In this document: positions 40,489 through 48,452 of the stretch, piece by piece
Numbering within the stretch: position 1 is the first letter of the stretch
Layout of the letters: every line of letters begins with the position of its first letter
NCBI GenBank assembly: GCA_002280405.1
Contig: NCDY01000001.1
Span: 1-49,215, forward strand
Direction: 5' to 3'
Source of the DNA: Rhodobacterales bacterium 32-66-9
GTDB taxonomy: Bacteria; Pseudomonadota; Alphaproteobacteria; Rhodobacterales; Rhodobacteraceae
DNA: 49,215 nucleotides
Notes under the pieces: model-generated
What the model saw: the letters and a program-made list of their open reading frames with translations, nothing else
The model's database searches: none
What the model was told of the DNA's origin: nothing
Made by a program: the position numbers and the translations under genes

Positions 40489-41796
40489 ATGGCGAAAGAC
40501 CTGGCAAAATGGGCCAAGGAAAAGGGCGTCAAGTATTTCATGATCTCCTACACCGACCTCTTCGGTGGGCAGCGCGCGAAACTGGTGCCGACGCAGGCGA
40601 TCGGCGACATGGCGGTGGACGGGGCGGGGTTCGCGGGTTTCGCGACCTGGCTTGACCTGACGCCCGCGCACCCCGACCTGATGGCGGTGCCGGATCCCGA
40701 CAGCGTGATCCAGCTGCCGTGGAAGAAAGAGGTTGCCTGGGTCGCGGCGCGGGCCACGATGGAGGAACGCCTCGTCGACCAGGCCCCGCGCAACGTTCTG
40801 GAACGGCTGATCGGCGAGGCCGCGAAGGAAGGCCTGCGGGTGAAGACCGGCGTGGAGCCGGAGTTCTTCATCCTGAATGCCGACGGGACCGGCCCTTCGG
40901 ACATCTACGACACCGCCGAAAAGCCCTGCTACGACCAGCAGGCGGTGATGCGGCGCTATGACGTGATCAGCGAGATCTGCGACTACATGCTGGAACTGGG
41001 CTGGGAGGCCTATCAGAACGACCACGAGGATGCGATCGGCCAGTTCGAGATGAACTGGAAATACGACGACGTGCTGCAGACCGCCGACAAGCACAGCTTC
41101 TTCAAGTTCATGGTCAAGTCCATCGCCGAAAAGCACGGCTTCCGCGCGAGTTTCATGCCGAAACCCTTCAAGGGGCTGACGGGGTCGGGCTGCCACGCGC
41201 ATATCTCGGTCTGGAGCCTGGACGGCAAGACCAACGCCTTCGCCGACCCGAAGAAGGAACTGGGCCTGTCGGATCAGGGCCGGCACTTCCTGGGCGGGAT
41301 CATGAAACACGCCTCGGCGCTGGCGGCGATCTGCAACCCGACGGTGAACAGCTACAAGCGGATCAATGCGCCCCGCACCTCGTCCGGCGCCACCTGGGCG
41401 CCGAACACGGTGACCTGGACCGGGAACAACCGGACCCACATGGTCCGCGTTCCGGGGCCGGGGCGGTTCGAGCTGCGACTGCGCGATGGCGCGGCGAACC
41501 CCTACCTCATGCAGGCGGTCATTCTTGCCGCCGGGATCGACGGGGTGCGGACCAAGGCCGACCCCGGCAAGCGGCACGACATCGACATGTACCAGATGGG
41601 CCACACGGTGAAGAACGCGCCGAAGCTGCCGTTGAACCTGCTGGATGCCTTGCGGGAGTATGACCGCGACAAGATCCTGAAGGCGATGATGGGGGACGAG
41701 TTTTCCTCGGCCTTCCTCAAGCTGAAGCACAAGGAATGGAACGACTACTGTTCGCATTTCTCGTCGTGGGAGACGCAGACCACGCTGGACATCTGA
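40489..41796 (+). CDS. gmaS: Gamma-glutamylmethylamide synthetase
   Basis: This 435-residue glutamine-synthetase-fold enzyme makes gamma-glutamylmethylamide from L-glutamate, monomethylamine and ATP, the entry step of the indirect methylamine pathway. Visible blocks are YFMISYTDLFGGQRAKLVP, VEPEFFIL, EDAIGQFEMNW (metal Glu), FMPKPFKGLTGSGCHAHIS (ATP loop) and NRTHMVRVPGPGRFELRL. The sequence MAKDLAKWAKEKGVKYFMIS at its start is characteristic of GmaS rather than GlnA. The ribosome site AGGGAG lies before the ATG. It sits last in the mgsABC-gmaS operon and is followed by a hairpin. Confidence 0.95.
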   Translation: MAKDLAKWAKEKGVKYFMISYTDLFGGQRAKLVPTQAIGDMAVDGAGFAGFATWLDLTPAHPDLMAVPDPDSVIQLPWKKEVAWVAARATMEERLVDQAPRNVLERLIGEAAKEGLRVKTGVEPEFFILNADGTGPSDIYDTAEKPCYDQQAVMRRYDVISEICDYMLELGWEAYQNDHEDAIGQFEMNWKYDDVLQTADKHSFFKFMVKSIAEKHGFRASFMPKPFKGLTGSGCHAHISVWSLDGKTNAFADPKKELGLSDQGRHFLGGIMKHASALAAICNPTVNSYKRINAPRTSSGATWAPNTVTWTGNNRTHMVRVPGPGRFELRLRDGAANPYLMQAVILAAGIDGVRTKADPGKRHDIDMYQMGHTVKNAPKLPLNLLDALREYDRDKILKAMMGDEFSSAFLKLKHKEWNDYCSHFSSWETQTTLDI

Positions 41797-41798
41797 CG

Positions 41799-41821
41799 CC
41801 GCGCCACGCGTGGTGCGGTTT
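41799..41821 (+). terminator. Hairpin after gmaS
   Basis: CCGC-G-CCAC / GTGG-T-GCGG (41799-41818, one G-T pair) followed by TTT. A second small hairpin, CCATTG-AAAC-CAATGG, lies at 41828-41843. This is the probable end of the mgs-gmaS transcript. Confidence 0.55.
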
Positions 41822-41963
41822 GCGATGCCATTGAAACCAATGGTTAGCTTGTCGGCGGCTTCGCAAGATCAACGCCCTGCGGCGGGTGCGCGCGCCTGTG
41901 GCAGGGCGGGTCGTTCCGCGTTGACGCCTTGACCGGCCCCCAAAGCGTTCCGGGTCCGCCGGT

Positions 41964-42326
41964 CTATTCCAGCGGCGTCTCCGGTCCGGCGATGTGGACG
42001 GCCAGCAGGCAGCCGTCCGGGGTGAAACTGTTGTGTTCGGTGCCGTCGCGGTAAAACACCATGTCCCCCGCGCGCAGGATCGTGCCGTCACTTTCGTGCA
42101 GCTCGCCTTCGAGGATCAGGAACTGTTCGTGCCCGTTGTGGCGGTGCCCGCGCGTGGTCATGCCGGCGGGCATCCGGTAGACATGGAAGCCCACGCCCAA
42201 CGGCCGACTGTCGTCAAGCTGCAGGACGGAATCGCCAAGCGCCAGGCCGTCGGGATAGACGAAGGGCAGAAAGGCAGCCTCGCGGATATTGGCGATCCGG
42301 CGGTCCTTGGGGTCGACGGGCTGCAT
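41964..42326 (-). CDS. Cupin-domain protein
   Basis: This 120-residue protein is a single small beta-barrel. The metal-binding motif 1 reads TTRGHRHNGHEQFLILEGELHE (His-x-His..His/Gln-Glu) and motif 2 DMVFYRDGTEHNSFTPDG (with His). Such stand-alone cupins are enzymes or sensors. The ATG at 42326 has GCGGAG upstream; a longer frame runs into the FNR box and usp gene and is rejected. It is divergent from the universal stress gene and convergent with gmaS. Its role in the methylated-amine block is unknown. Confidence 0.8.
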   Translation of the reverse strand: MQPVDPKDRRIANIREAAFLPFVYPDGLALGDSVLQLDDSRPLGVGFHVYRMPAGMTTRGHRHNGHEQFLILEGELHESDGTILRAGDMVFYRDGTEHNSFTPDGCLLAVHIAGPETPLE

Positions 42327-42362
42327 GGCGGGCTCCGCAAAATTTGCATGTGGGTGAACTTT

Positions 42363-42378
42363 CTTGACGCATGTCAAG
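42363..42378. promoter_or_regulatory. FNR-type binding box (TTGAC-N4-GTCAA)
   Basis: CTTGACGCATGTCAAG is a perfect 16-bp palindrome. The inner TTGAC-GCAT-GTCAA matches the FNR/FnrL family box (consensus TTGAT-N4-ATCAA, with C/G variants common in Rhodobacterales). It lies between the divergent cupin (start 42326) and usp (start 42439) genes, at a usual activator distance for usp. Confidence 0.65.
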
Positions 42379-42438
42379 GCGGGCCGTTCCATTTGCTGCT
42401 TTGCAGGTTCCCACGTCAACTCGGACAAGGATGAAGCG

Positions 42439-42852
42439 ATGACCAAGAAGATCCTGTGCCCGACCGATGGGTCGGACCATGCCATGATCGGCGTGCGCAA
42501 GGCCGCCGAGCTGGCCAAGCTGACCGGGGCGCATCTGACGATCTGCGCGATCAATCTGGCGCTGGGCGGCGCGCGCGGCCCGCTGATCAACCAGTGGCCC
42601 GACGAAGAAGCCGAGGCCATTCTGCAGAAAGCGGCGGCCGAGGCGAAAGCCGTCGGCGCGGTGGATATCGACACGGTTGCGGCGGTGTCGCGCAGTGCCG
42701 GACCCGCCATCATCGCCTACGGCGAGGAAATCGGCGCTGACCATATCGTGATGGGCACCGGCGACAAGCGGGGCGTGAAACGTCTGGTGCTTGGCTCGGT
42801 CGCGGCCGAGGTGGCGGGACAGGCGCATTGCACCGTGACGGTTGCCCGTTAG
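42439..42852 (+). CDS. Universal stress protein (UspA family)
   Basis: This 137-residue protein is one Usp domain: KKILCPTDGSDHAMIGVRKAAELA at the start and the ATP-binding loop HIVMGTGDKRGVKRLVLGSVAAEV near the end (G-x2-G-x9-G-S pattern). The Gly pattern predicts an ATP-binding Usp. An FNR-type box about 60 bp upstream suggests induction under low oxygen, as for many Usp genes. A clear terminator follows it, so it is a single-gene unit inside the amine cluster. Confidence 0.9.
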   Translation: MTKKILCPTDGSDHAMIGVRKAAELAKLTGAHLTICAINLALGGARGPLINQWPDEEAEAILQKAAAEAKAVGAVDIDTVAAVSRSAGPAIIAYGEEIGADHIVMGTGDKRGVKRLVLGSVAAEVAGQAHCTVTVAR

Positions 42853-42893
42853 GGGCCGCTGCGCTTACTATTGCCGCGACGAGACTGACTCGG

Positions 42894-42922
42894 ACCCCGG
42901 AGCTCCTCTGCTCCGGGGTTTG
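42894..42922 (+). terminator. Intrinsic terminator after usp gene
   Basis: ACCCCGGAG (42894-42902), loop CTCCTCTG, CTCCGGGGT (42911-42919), then TTTG. A perfect 9-bp GC-rich stem. Confidence 0.75.
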
Positions 42923-42947
42923 CCATGTTTACCAGCAGGAAGAAGAT

Positions 42948-42976
42948 TTGACACAGGCGCAACTTTGTCTCTAGGC
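42948..42976 (+). promoter_or_regulatory. Predicted sigma-70 promoter of tmm
   Basis: TTGACA (42948-42953) is a perfect -35. The -10 would be TCTAGG or CTAGGC (about 42970-42976) after a 16-17 base spacer. The tmm ribosome site GGAGG follows at 43023-43027. Confidence 0.45.
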
Positions 42977-43033
42977 TGATCCAAACGCCAGCGCCCCAGG
43001 GGCCGGGAAGAATCCAACATCCGGAGGTTGACC

Positions 43034-44377
43034 ATGAAGAAGAGAGTAGCCGTCATCGGGGCGGGGCCGTCAGGCCTGGCGCAGTTGCGCGCGTTCCAGT
43101 CGGCCAAGGCGAAGGGCGCGGATATTCCCGAGGTTGTCTGTTTCGAGAAACAGGCGAACTGGGGCGGATTGTGGAATTACACCTGGCGCACGGGTCTTGA
43201 TGAACACGGCGAGCCGGTGCATTGCAGCATGTATCGCTACCTCTGGTCGAACGGCCCGAAGGAAGGGCTGGAATTTGCCGACTATTCCTTTGAAGAGCAT
43301 TTCGGCAAGCAGATCGCCAGCTACCCGCCGCGCGCCGTGCTGTTCGACTATATCGAAGGCCGGGTGAAGAAGGCGAAGGTGCGGAACTGGATCCGCTTCT
43401 GCACCACGGTGCGCATGGTCAACTACAACGCGGACAAGGGGAATTTCACCGTCACGGTGCATGACCTGAAAGCCGACCGGATGTATTCCGAGGATTTCGA
43501 CAATGTGATTGTGGCCTCGGGCCACTTCTCGGTGCCGAACGTGCCGGAATACCCCGGCTTCGACAAGTTCAACGGCCGCGTGCTGCATGCCCACGACTTC
43601 CGCGACGCGCGGGAGTTTGCGGGCAAGGATCTCCTCTTGCTCGGGTCGTCCTACTCGGCGGAAGACATCGGGTCGCAATGCTGGAAATACGGCGCGAAGT
43701 CGGTGACTGTGGCCTATCGCAACGCGCCGATGGGCTACAAATGGCCGTCGAACTGGAAGGAAGTCCCGAAGCTAAGCCATGTGGACGAGACCACGGCCCA
43801 TTTCTCGGACGGGACGTCGAAGAAGGTGGACGCGATCATCCTGTGCACCGGCTACAAGCACCATTTTCCGTTCCTGCCCGACGATCTGCGGCTGAAGACG
43901 GCGAACCGGCTGGCGACGGCGGACCTCTACAAGGGCGTGGCCTGGGTCCATAATCCCAAGCTGTTCTATCTTGGCATGCAGGACCAGTGGTTCACCTTCA
44001 ACATGTTCGACGCCCAGGCCTGGTGGGTCCGCGACGCGATCATGGGCAAGATCAATATCCCGACCGACAAGGCGGTGCTGCTGAAGGACGTCGAGGACCG
44101 GGTTCGCCACGAGGACGAGGGCAAGGATGCCCATGACGCGATCCATTATCAGGGCGATTATGTGAAGGAACTGATCGCCGAGACCGACTATCCCGACTTC
44201 GACGTCGACGGGGCCTGCGAGGCTTTCTTCGAATGGAAGGACCACAAGAAAGCGGACATCATGGCCTTCCGCAACAACGCCTATCGTTCGGTGATCACCG
44301 GGACGATGGCGCCGGTCCACCACACGCCCTGGAAGGACGCGCTGGAGGATTCGATGGAAAGCTATCTGAAGAACTGA
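43034..44377 (+). CDS. tmm: Trimethylamine monooxygenase (flavin-containing monooxygenase)
   Basis: This 447-residue class B flavoprotein oxidises trimethylamine to trimethylamine N-oxide with NADPH and O2; marine Tmm enzymes also oxidise dimethyl sulfide to DMSO. The FAD site is [14 protein letters not shown] at the N-terminus. The FMO fingerprint region is [17 protein letters not shown]. The NADPH site is [13 protein letters not shown], and [14 protein letters not shown] follows. Both length and sequence pattern (for example [13 protein letters not shown] and [19 protein letters not shown]) match bacterial Tmm. The ATG at 43034, six bases after GGAGG, is chosen over an upstream TTG. It is a single transcription unit flanked by its own promoter and terminator. 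Confidence 0.95.
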   Translation: MKKRVAVIGAGPSGLAQLRAFQSAKAKGADIPEVVCFEKQANWGGLWNYTWRTGLDEHGEPVHCSMYRYLWSNGPKEGLEFADYSFEEHFGKQIASYPPRAVLFDYIEGRVKKAKVRNWIRFCTTVRMVNYNADKGNFTVTVHDLKADRMYSEDFDNVIVASGHFSVPNVPEYPGFDKFNGRVLHAHDFRDAREFAGKDLLLLGSSYSAEDIGSQCWKYGAKSVTVAYRNAPMGYKWPSNWKEVPKLSHVDETTAHFSDGTSKKVDAIILCTGYKHHFPFLPDDLRLKTANRLATADLYKGVAWVHNPKLFYLGMQDQWFTFNMFDAQAWWVRDAIMGKINIPTDKAVLLKDVEDRVRHEDEGKDAHDAIHYQGDYVKELIAETDYPDFDVDGACEAFFEWKDHKKADIMAFRNNAYRSVITGTMAPVHHTPWKDALEDSMESYLKN

Positions 44378-44713
44378 TCGGGTCCGGTCGCACCACACGG
44401 CGGCGCCGAAAACGGCGCCGCCTGTCTTTTGGGCAGTCCGCGCCCGGTCAACTGTGACCGATAGGAAACATACTTTCGCACGGATCAAATTGTGCTCGCC
44501 TTGCGTGCGGCCCCGTGCTTTGCTTTGCGGCATCGGGACACAGGCTTGGCCCCGCCTGGCGCGAGCCTGCACCGCACGAAGGAGAAGGCCGGGGAACAGA
44601 CCACACCAGAGCACGTCTGACGTGACGACCAATGACCCACGGCGGACCGGCGGGACGGACAAGCCTCAAGAATTGCCCGCAAGCCGGTTGCGCCATCTGA
44701 CAGGAGAGAGGGA
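44378..44713. other. 336-bp intergenic region between tmm and the second permease
   Basis: This holds the tmm terminator at its left end, some AT-richer sequence around 44458-44500 that may carry the promoter of the permease gene, and the ribosome site CAGGAGAG just before 44714. A plus-strand open frame (44454-44717) is Arg-rich without a recognisable domain and runs into the permease start. I do not call it a gene. Confidence 0.5.
44399..44430 (+). terminator. Intrinsic terminator after tmm
   Basis: GGCGGCGCCG (44399-44408), loop AAAA, CGGCGCCGCC (44413-44422), followed by TGTCTTTT. A perfect 10-bp stem. Confidence 0.85.
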
Positions 44714-46477
44714 ATGACGACTGAAACTGGATCGGGCCAGATGGTCCGTGCGTTGAGCTGGAAGGGGGCCTTCTGGGTTGCGGCCGGTGTGCCGCCCCTG
44801 GTGCTGTTCTCGATCGGCGGGATCGCCGGGACGACGGGGAAGCTCGCGTTCGTGGTCTGGATCATCTCGATGATCATGGGCTTTCTGCAAAGCTTCACCT
44901 ATGCCGAAATGGCGGGGATGTTCGGCAACAAGTCGGGCGGAACCTCGGTCTATGGCGCGACCGCCTGGCTGCGCTACGGCAAGCTGATTGCGCCCTTGTC
45001 GGTCTGGTGCAACTGGTTCGCCTGGTCACCGGTGCTGTCTCTGGGCTGCGTGCTTGCGGCGGGCTACATCCTGAACGCGCTGTTCCCGGTCCCGCTGGCC
45101 GAAAGCCAGATGGTGCTGGACTGGGTGGCGGCGAACATCGCCAGCTACACCGCCGAGACGCAAGCGGTGGTCGACTACATGGCCGCGAATGCGGGCGTGG
45201 CGGTGCCTGACGCGATCCAGGCCGTGGCGACGGCGGACGGGGTTTCGGCGCTGACCCCGGCATTGCGCACCTGGGAAGCGGGCACGCTGGTGATCCCGGG
45301 CCTTGGGACACTGTATTTCAACGCCTACTTCGTGGTCGGCGTGGCGCTGATGCTGATCATCCTTCTGATCCAGGAGCGGGGCATCGCCAACACGGCGGTG
45401 GCGCAGAAATGGCTGGCGATCATCGTGCTGGTGCCCTTGCTGCTGGTCGGCCTCGTGCCCCTGTTCAACGGGTCGATCAACTGGATGAACGTGACCAACC
45501 TCGTGCCGCCGACCGCGGCCTATTCGGGGGTCGATGGCGAGTGGAACATCGGCGGCTGGACGCTGTTCCTGGGCGGCCTCTATATCGCGGCCTGGTCGAC
45601 CTACGGCTTTGAAACCGCTGTTTGCTATACCCGGGAACTGAAGGACCCCAAGACCGATACCTTCCGGGCGATCTTTTATTCCGGCCTGCTGTGCATGCTC
45701 TTCTTCTTCCTGATCCCCTTTTCGTTCCAGGGGGTCTACGGGGTCGAAGGGATGCTGGCCACCGGGATCGTCGATGGCTCTGGCGTCGGCGAGGCCCTGG
45801 GCAACATGCTGGGCGGCGGGGCGGTGGTGACGCAGATCTTCGTCATCCTGATGATCATGGCACTGTTCCTGGCGATCATGACCGCGATGGCCGGGTCGTC
45901 GCGCACGCTGTATCAAGGGTCGCGCGATGGCTGGCTGCCGAAGTATCTCGGGCAGGTCAACAGCCACGGCGCGCCGCGCAATGCGATGTGGACCGACTTT
46001 GCCTTCAACGTGTTCCTCTTGGCGCTGGCCTCGGACATCGCGGGCTATTTCTACGTCCTTGCGATTTCCAACGTCGGCTACATCCTGTTCAACTTCCTGA
46101 ACCTGAACGCCGGCTGGATCCACCGCATCGACAGCGCCCATATGGAGCGCCCGTGGAAAGCGCCGACCTGGCTGATCGGGATCAACACGATCCTGGCCTT
46201 CGTCAACGCCCTGTTCCTGGGCGCGGGCGCAAAGGTCTGGGGCTATGAAAACGCGCTCTGGTCGGGCCTGGTTTTCGCGGCCTTCATCTTCCCGGTGTTC
46301 TGGTTCCGCCATTACGTCGTGGACGGCGGCAAGTTCCCGAAGGAGGCCTACGACGACCTTGGACTGCCCTATGGCGAGCTGGGCGAGAGGAAGGCAGGCT
46401 TCCTGCCCTATCTCGCCTTGATCCTGGGCGCTGTCGTGGTTCTCTGGGCGAACTGGTTCTTCGTCCTGCCGGGCTGA
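44714..46477 (+). CDS. APC-superfamily amino acid/amine permease with large periplasmic loop
   Basis: This 587-residue transporter has about 12 membrane helices. The N-terminal LSWKGAFWVAAGVPPLVLFSIGGIAG and TYAEMAGMFGNKSGGTSVYGA match APC permeases. Between the third and fourth helices there is an unusual hydrophilic stretch of about 70 residues (~128-198), with SQMVLDWVAANIASYTAE and AVVDYMAANAGV as a helical repeat-like pair. Most family members lack it and are near 450-500 residues. The gene lies between tmm and dmmD, so uptake of a methylated amine or of an intermediate is likely, but not shown. A strong terminator separates it from dmmD. Confidence 0.87.
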   Translation: MTTETGSGQMVRALSWKGAFWVAAGVPPLVLFSIGGIAGTTGKLAFVVWIISMIMGFLQSFTYAEMAGMFGNKSGGTSVYGATAWLRYGKLIAPLSVWCNWFAWSPVLSLGCVLAAGYILNALFPVPLAESQMVLDWVAANIASYTAETQAVVDYMAANAGVAVPDAIQAVATADGVSALTPALRTWEAGTLVIPGLGTLYFNAYFVVGVALMLIILLIQERGIANTAVAQKWLAIIVLVPLLLVGLVPLFNGSINWMNVTNLVPPTAAYSGVDGEWNIGGWTLFLGGLYIAAWSTYGFETAVCYTRELKDPKTDTFRAIFYSGLLCMLFFFLIPFSFQGVYGVEGMLATGIVDGSGVGEALGNMLGGGAVVTQIFVILMIMALFLAIMTAMAGSSRTLYQGSRDGWLPKYLGQVNSHGAPRNAMWTDFAFNVFLLALASDIAGYFYVLAISNVGYILFNFLNLNAGWIHRIDSAHMERPWKAPTWLIGINTILAFVNALFLGAGAKVWGYENALWSGLVFAAFIFPVFWFRHYVVDGGKFPKEAYDDLGLPYGELGERKAGFLPYLALILGAVVVLWANWFFVLPG

Positions 46478-46496
46478 CCCTGATCGGAAACAGGAG

Positions 46497-46525
46497 AAAA
46501 GGCCGTCCCGAGGGGCGGCCTTTTT
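46497..46525 (+). terminator. Intrinsic terminator after permease gene
   Basis: AAAAGGCCG (46497-46505), 10-base loop, CGGCCTTTT (46516-46524) and a fifth T. This is a textbook rho-independent terminator that ends the permease transcript before dmmD. Confidence 0.9.
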
Positions 46526-46539
46526 CCTGGGCGAATGTT

Positions 46540-46551
46540 TTCTGACAAGAA
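46540..46551. promoter_or_regulatory. Palindromic motif TTCTGACAAGAA upstream of dmmD
   Basis: This 12-bp near-palindrome differs in one base from TTCTGTCAAGAA upstream of mgsA (37278-37289). It lies in the AT-rich 109-bp gap between the terminator and dmmD, so it is a candidate site for a shared regulator. Confidence 0.4.
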
Positions 46552-46634
46552 AGATTGTTGCACTTCATTATTGCTTTCTGGCGGGAATCACCCGACACTT
46601 GCCGCAAACCAAGAACCATTCAGGGAGACTGCCA

Positions 46635-47774
46635 ATGACGAACTCCTGGCGTTTTTCGTCGCTGATCGACCGGCACCGCGCGCTGGGGTCGAACCTGGAA
46701 GACTGGAGCGGGATGGGCACCGCCTGGTCCTATTCCAAGGGTGACCCGGATGCCGAATACATGGCGATCCGCACCAAGGCCGGGCTGATGGATGTCTCGG
46801 GCCTGAAGAAGGTGCATATCACCGGCCATGCCGCAAGCCATGTGATCGACCGCGCCACCACGCGCGATCCCGAAAAGCTGATGCCGGGCCGGGCGATCTA
46901 TGCCTCGATGCTGAACGACGCGGGCAAGTTCGTGGACGACTGCATCATCTACCGCTTTGGCCCGAACAGCTATACCGTGGTGCATGGGTCCGGTCAGGGG
47001 CATGAGCAGCTGACGATGGCGGCGACGGGGCGCGACGTCTCGATCCGCTTCGACGACAACCTGCATGATTTGTCGCTGCAGGGGCCGCTGGCGGTGGAGT
47101 TCCTGGAAAAGCACGTTCCGGGCGTCCGCGCGCTGCCCTACATGTCGCACATGCCCGCAAGCCTGTATGGCAAGCCGATCACCCTGTCGCGGACGGGCTA
47201 TACGGGCGAGCGGGGCTACGAGATCTTTTGCCGGGGTCAGGACGCAGGCGAGATCTGGGACCGTATCCTGGAGGAAGGCCGCGCGATGGGGATCATCCCC
47301 TGCCGCTTCACCACGCTGGATATGCTGCGGACAGAAAGCTACCTCCTGTTCTACCCGTTCGACAATTCCGAGATGTATCCGTTCGAGGATGAAGGCCCGG
47401 GCGACACACTGTGGGAGCTGGGCCTTGATTTCACCGTGACCCCGGGCAAGACCGGCTTTCGCGGGGCGGAAGAACACTACCGGCTGAAAGGCCGCGAGCG
47501 GTTCAGGATCTGGGGCCTGAAGCTGGAGGGCAGGAACGTCCCCGGCAACGGCGCGCCGGTGTTCAGGGGCGGCAGGCAGGTGGGTCTGGTGACCCAGGCG
47601 ATGTATTCACCCCTGAACGACTGGAACATCGCGATAGCCCGGTTGCCGGTCGATTGCGCCAATGACGGGACCAGGCTTGAGGTCCGCTGCGGCACGCATG
47701 GCCCGATGGCCGCGACGACGCATTCGATGCCGTTCTTCGACGTCGAGAAAAAGCGCCGCACGGCCAGGGGCTGA
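46635..47774 (+). CDS. dmmD: GcvT-like aminomethyltransferase of dimethylamine monooxygenase operon
   Basis: This 379-residue protein of the glycine cleavage T-protein/folate-binding family has GLMDVSGLKKVHITGHAAS, INDAGK-like NDAGKFVDDCIIYRFG, LSRTGYTGERGYEIFC, EGRAMGIIPCRFTTLDMLRTE and a C-terminal GCV_T barrel (GLVTQAMYSPLNDWNIAIARL). In dmm operons it is proposed to pass the formaldehyde from dimethylamine demethylation to tetrahydrofolate. The ATG at 46635 has AGGGAG upstream. It begins its own transcript after the permease terminator and lies 51 bp before dmmA. Confidence 0.88.
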   Translation: MTNSWRFSSLIDRHRALGSNLEDWSGMGTAWSYSKGDPDAEYMAIRTKAGLMDVSGLKKVHITGHAASHVIDRATTRDPEKLMPGRAIYASMLNDAGKFVDDCIIYRFGPNSYTVVHGSGQGHEQLTMAATGRDVSIRFDDNLHDLSLQGPLAVEFLEKHVPGVRALPYMSHMPASLYGKPITLSRTGYTGERGYEIFCRGQDAGEIWDRILEEGRAMGIIPCRFTTLDMLRTESYLLFYPFDNSEMYPFEDEGPGDTLWELGLDFTVTPGKTGFRGAEEHYRLKGRERFRIWGLKLEGRNVPGNGAPVFRGGRQVGLVTQAMYSPLNDWNIAIARLPVDCANDGTRLEVRCGTHGPMAATTHSMPFFDVEKKRRTARG

Positions 47775-47825
47775 TCTTTCGGGGCCTGCCTTCCGGGCGG
47801 GCCGACATGTCAGGGAAACCGAACC

Positions 47826-48452
47826 GTGAAGACGTCTCTCACCCCCGTGGACGCCCCGTCGATCAAAAGTCGGCCGGTCTATGCGCGGCTGGAACCCCGC
47901 CCCGCCAGTCTGCACCTCATCGTCGCCGACGGCGAAGGAGCCGAGGCGGTGGTGGAGATGCTGGCCAAGGCGAATGATCGTTCGGAAATTCTGGCGGCAG
48001 CGCATGTGATCTATGTTCCCGGGCCGACCGGGGTCGATCTGGCGGCCCGGCTGGAAGGGCTTGGCGCCGCGCAGTTCTTTCGGGCTCCGACCATTCCGGC
48101 GCTGCTGCCGCGTCTGGCCCGAGTGCTTCAGGACGCGCGGATGGGCACGCAGTTCTATCTGGCAGGAAGCGAAGGCCTGATCGGCCAGGCCGAGCGCGAG
48201 ATCATGAACACCGGCTTTCCCTTCGCGGCGATCCAGAAGGAACAGCGCGGATCGACCCTGCGGCGGGTGCAATGCGTGCATTGCAAGGGGATCACCGAGA
48301 ACGTCGCCACCGACCCGTTCAAATGCAGCCATTGCGGGCTTAACCTCTTTGTCCGCGACCATTATTCCCGGCGGATGGCGGCCTTTCAGGGCGTGAACAT
48401 CGACGCCGAGAACCCCGGTCTGGTGCCGGAAAGCGTCGTGAGGTTCCAATGA
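47826..48452 (+). CDS. dmmA: Dimethylamine monooxygenase subunit DmmA
   Basis: This 208-residue protein has a central alpha/beta part (HVIYVPGPTGVDLAARLEGLGAAQFF; MGTQFYLAGSEGLIGQAEREIM) and a C-terminal four-Cys knuckle: C150-x2-C153 (VQCVHCKG) and C167-x2-C170 (FKCSHCGLNLFVRDHYSRR). This may bind zinc or an Fe-S/rubredoxin-like iron. It matches DmmA of the NADPH-dependent dimethylamine monooxygenase. The start is GTG at 47826 behind AGGGAA. The stop overlaps the reductase start by 4 bp (ATGA), so the two subunits are co-translated. Confidence 0.85.
   Translation: MKTSLTPVDAPSIKSRPVYARLEPRPASLHLIVADGEGAEAVVEMLAKANDRSEILAAAHVIYVPGPTGVDLAARLEGLGAAQFFRAPTIPALLPRLARVLQDARMGTQFYLAGSEGLIGQAEREIMNTGFPFAAIQKEQRGSTLRRVQCVHCKGITENVATDPFKCSHCGLNLFVRDHYSRRMAAFQGVNIDAENPGLVPESVVRFQ

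Noticed and set aside
44454..44717. 87-codon plus-strand frame before the second permease
   Set aside because: Arg-rich, no domain, no ribosome site, and it covers the probable promoter region of the permease gene.
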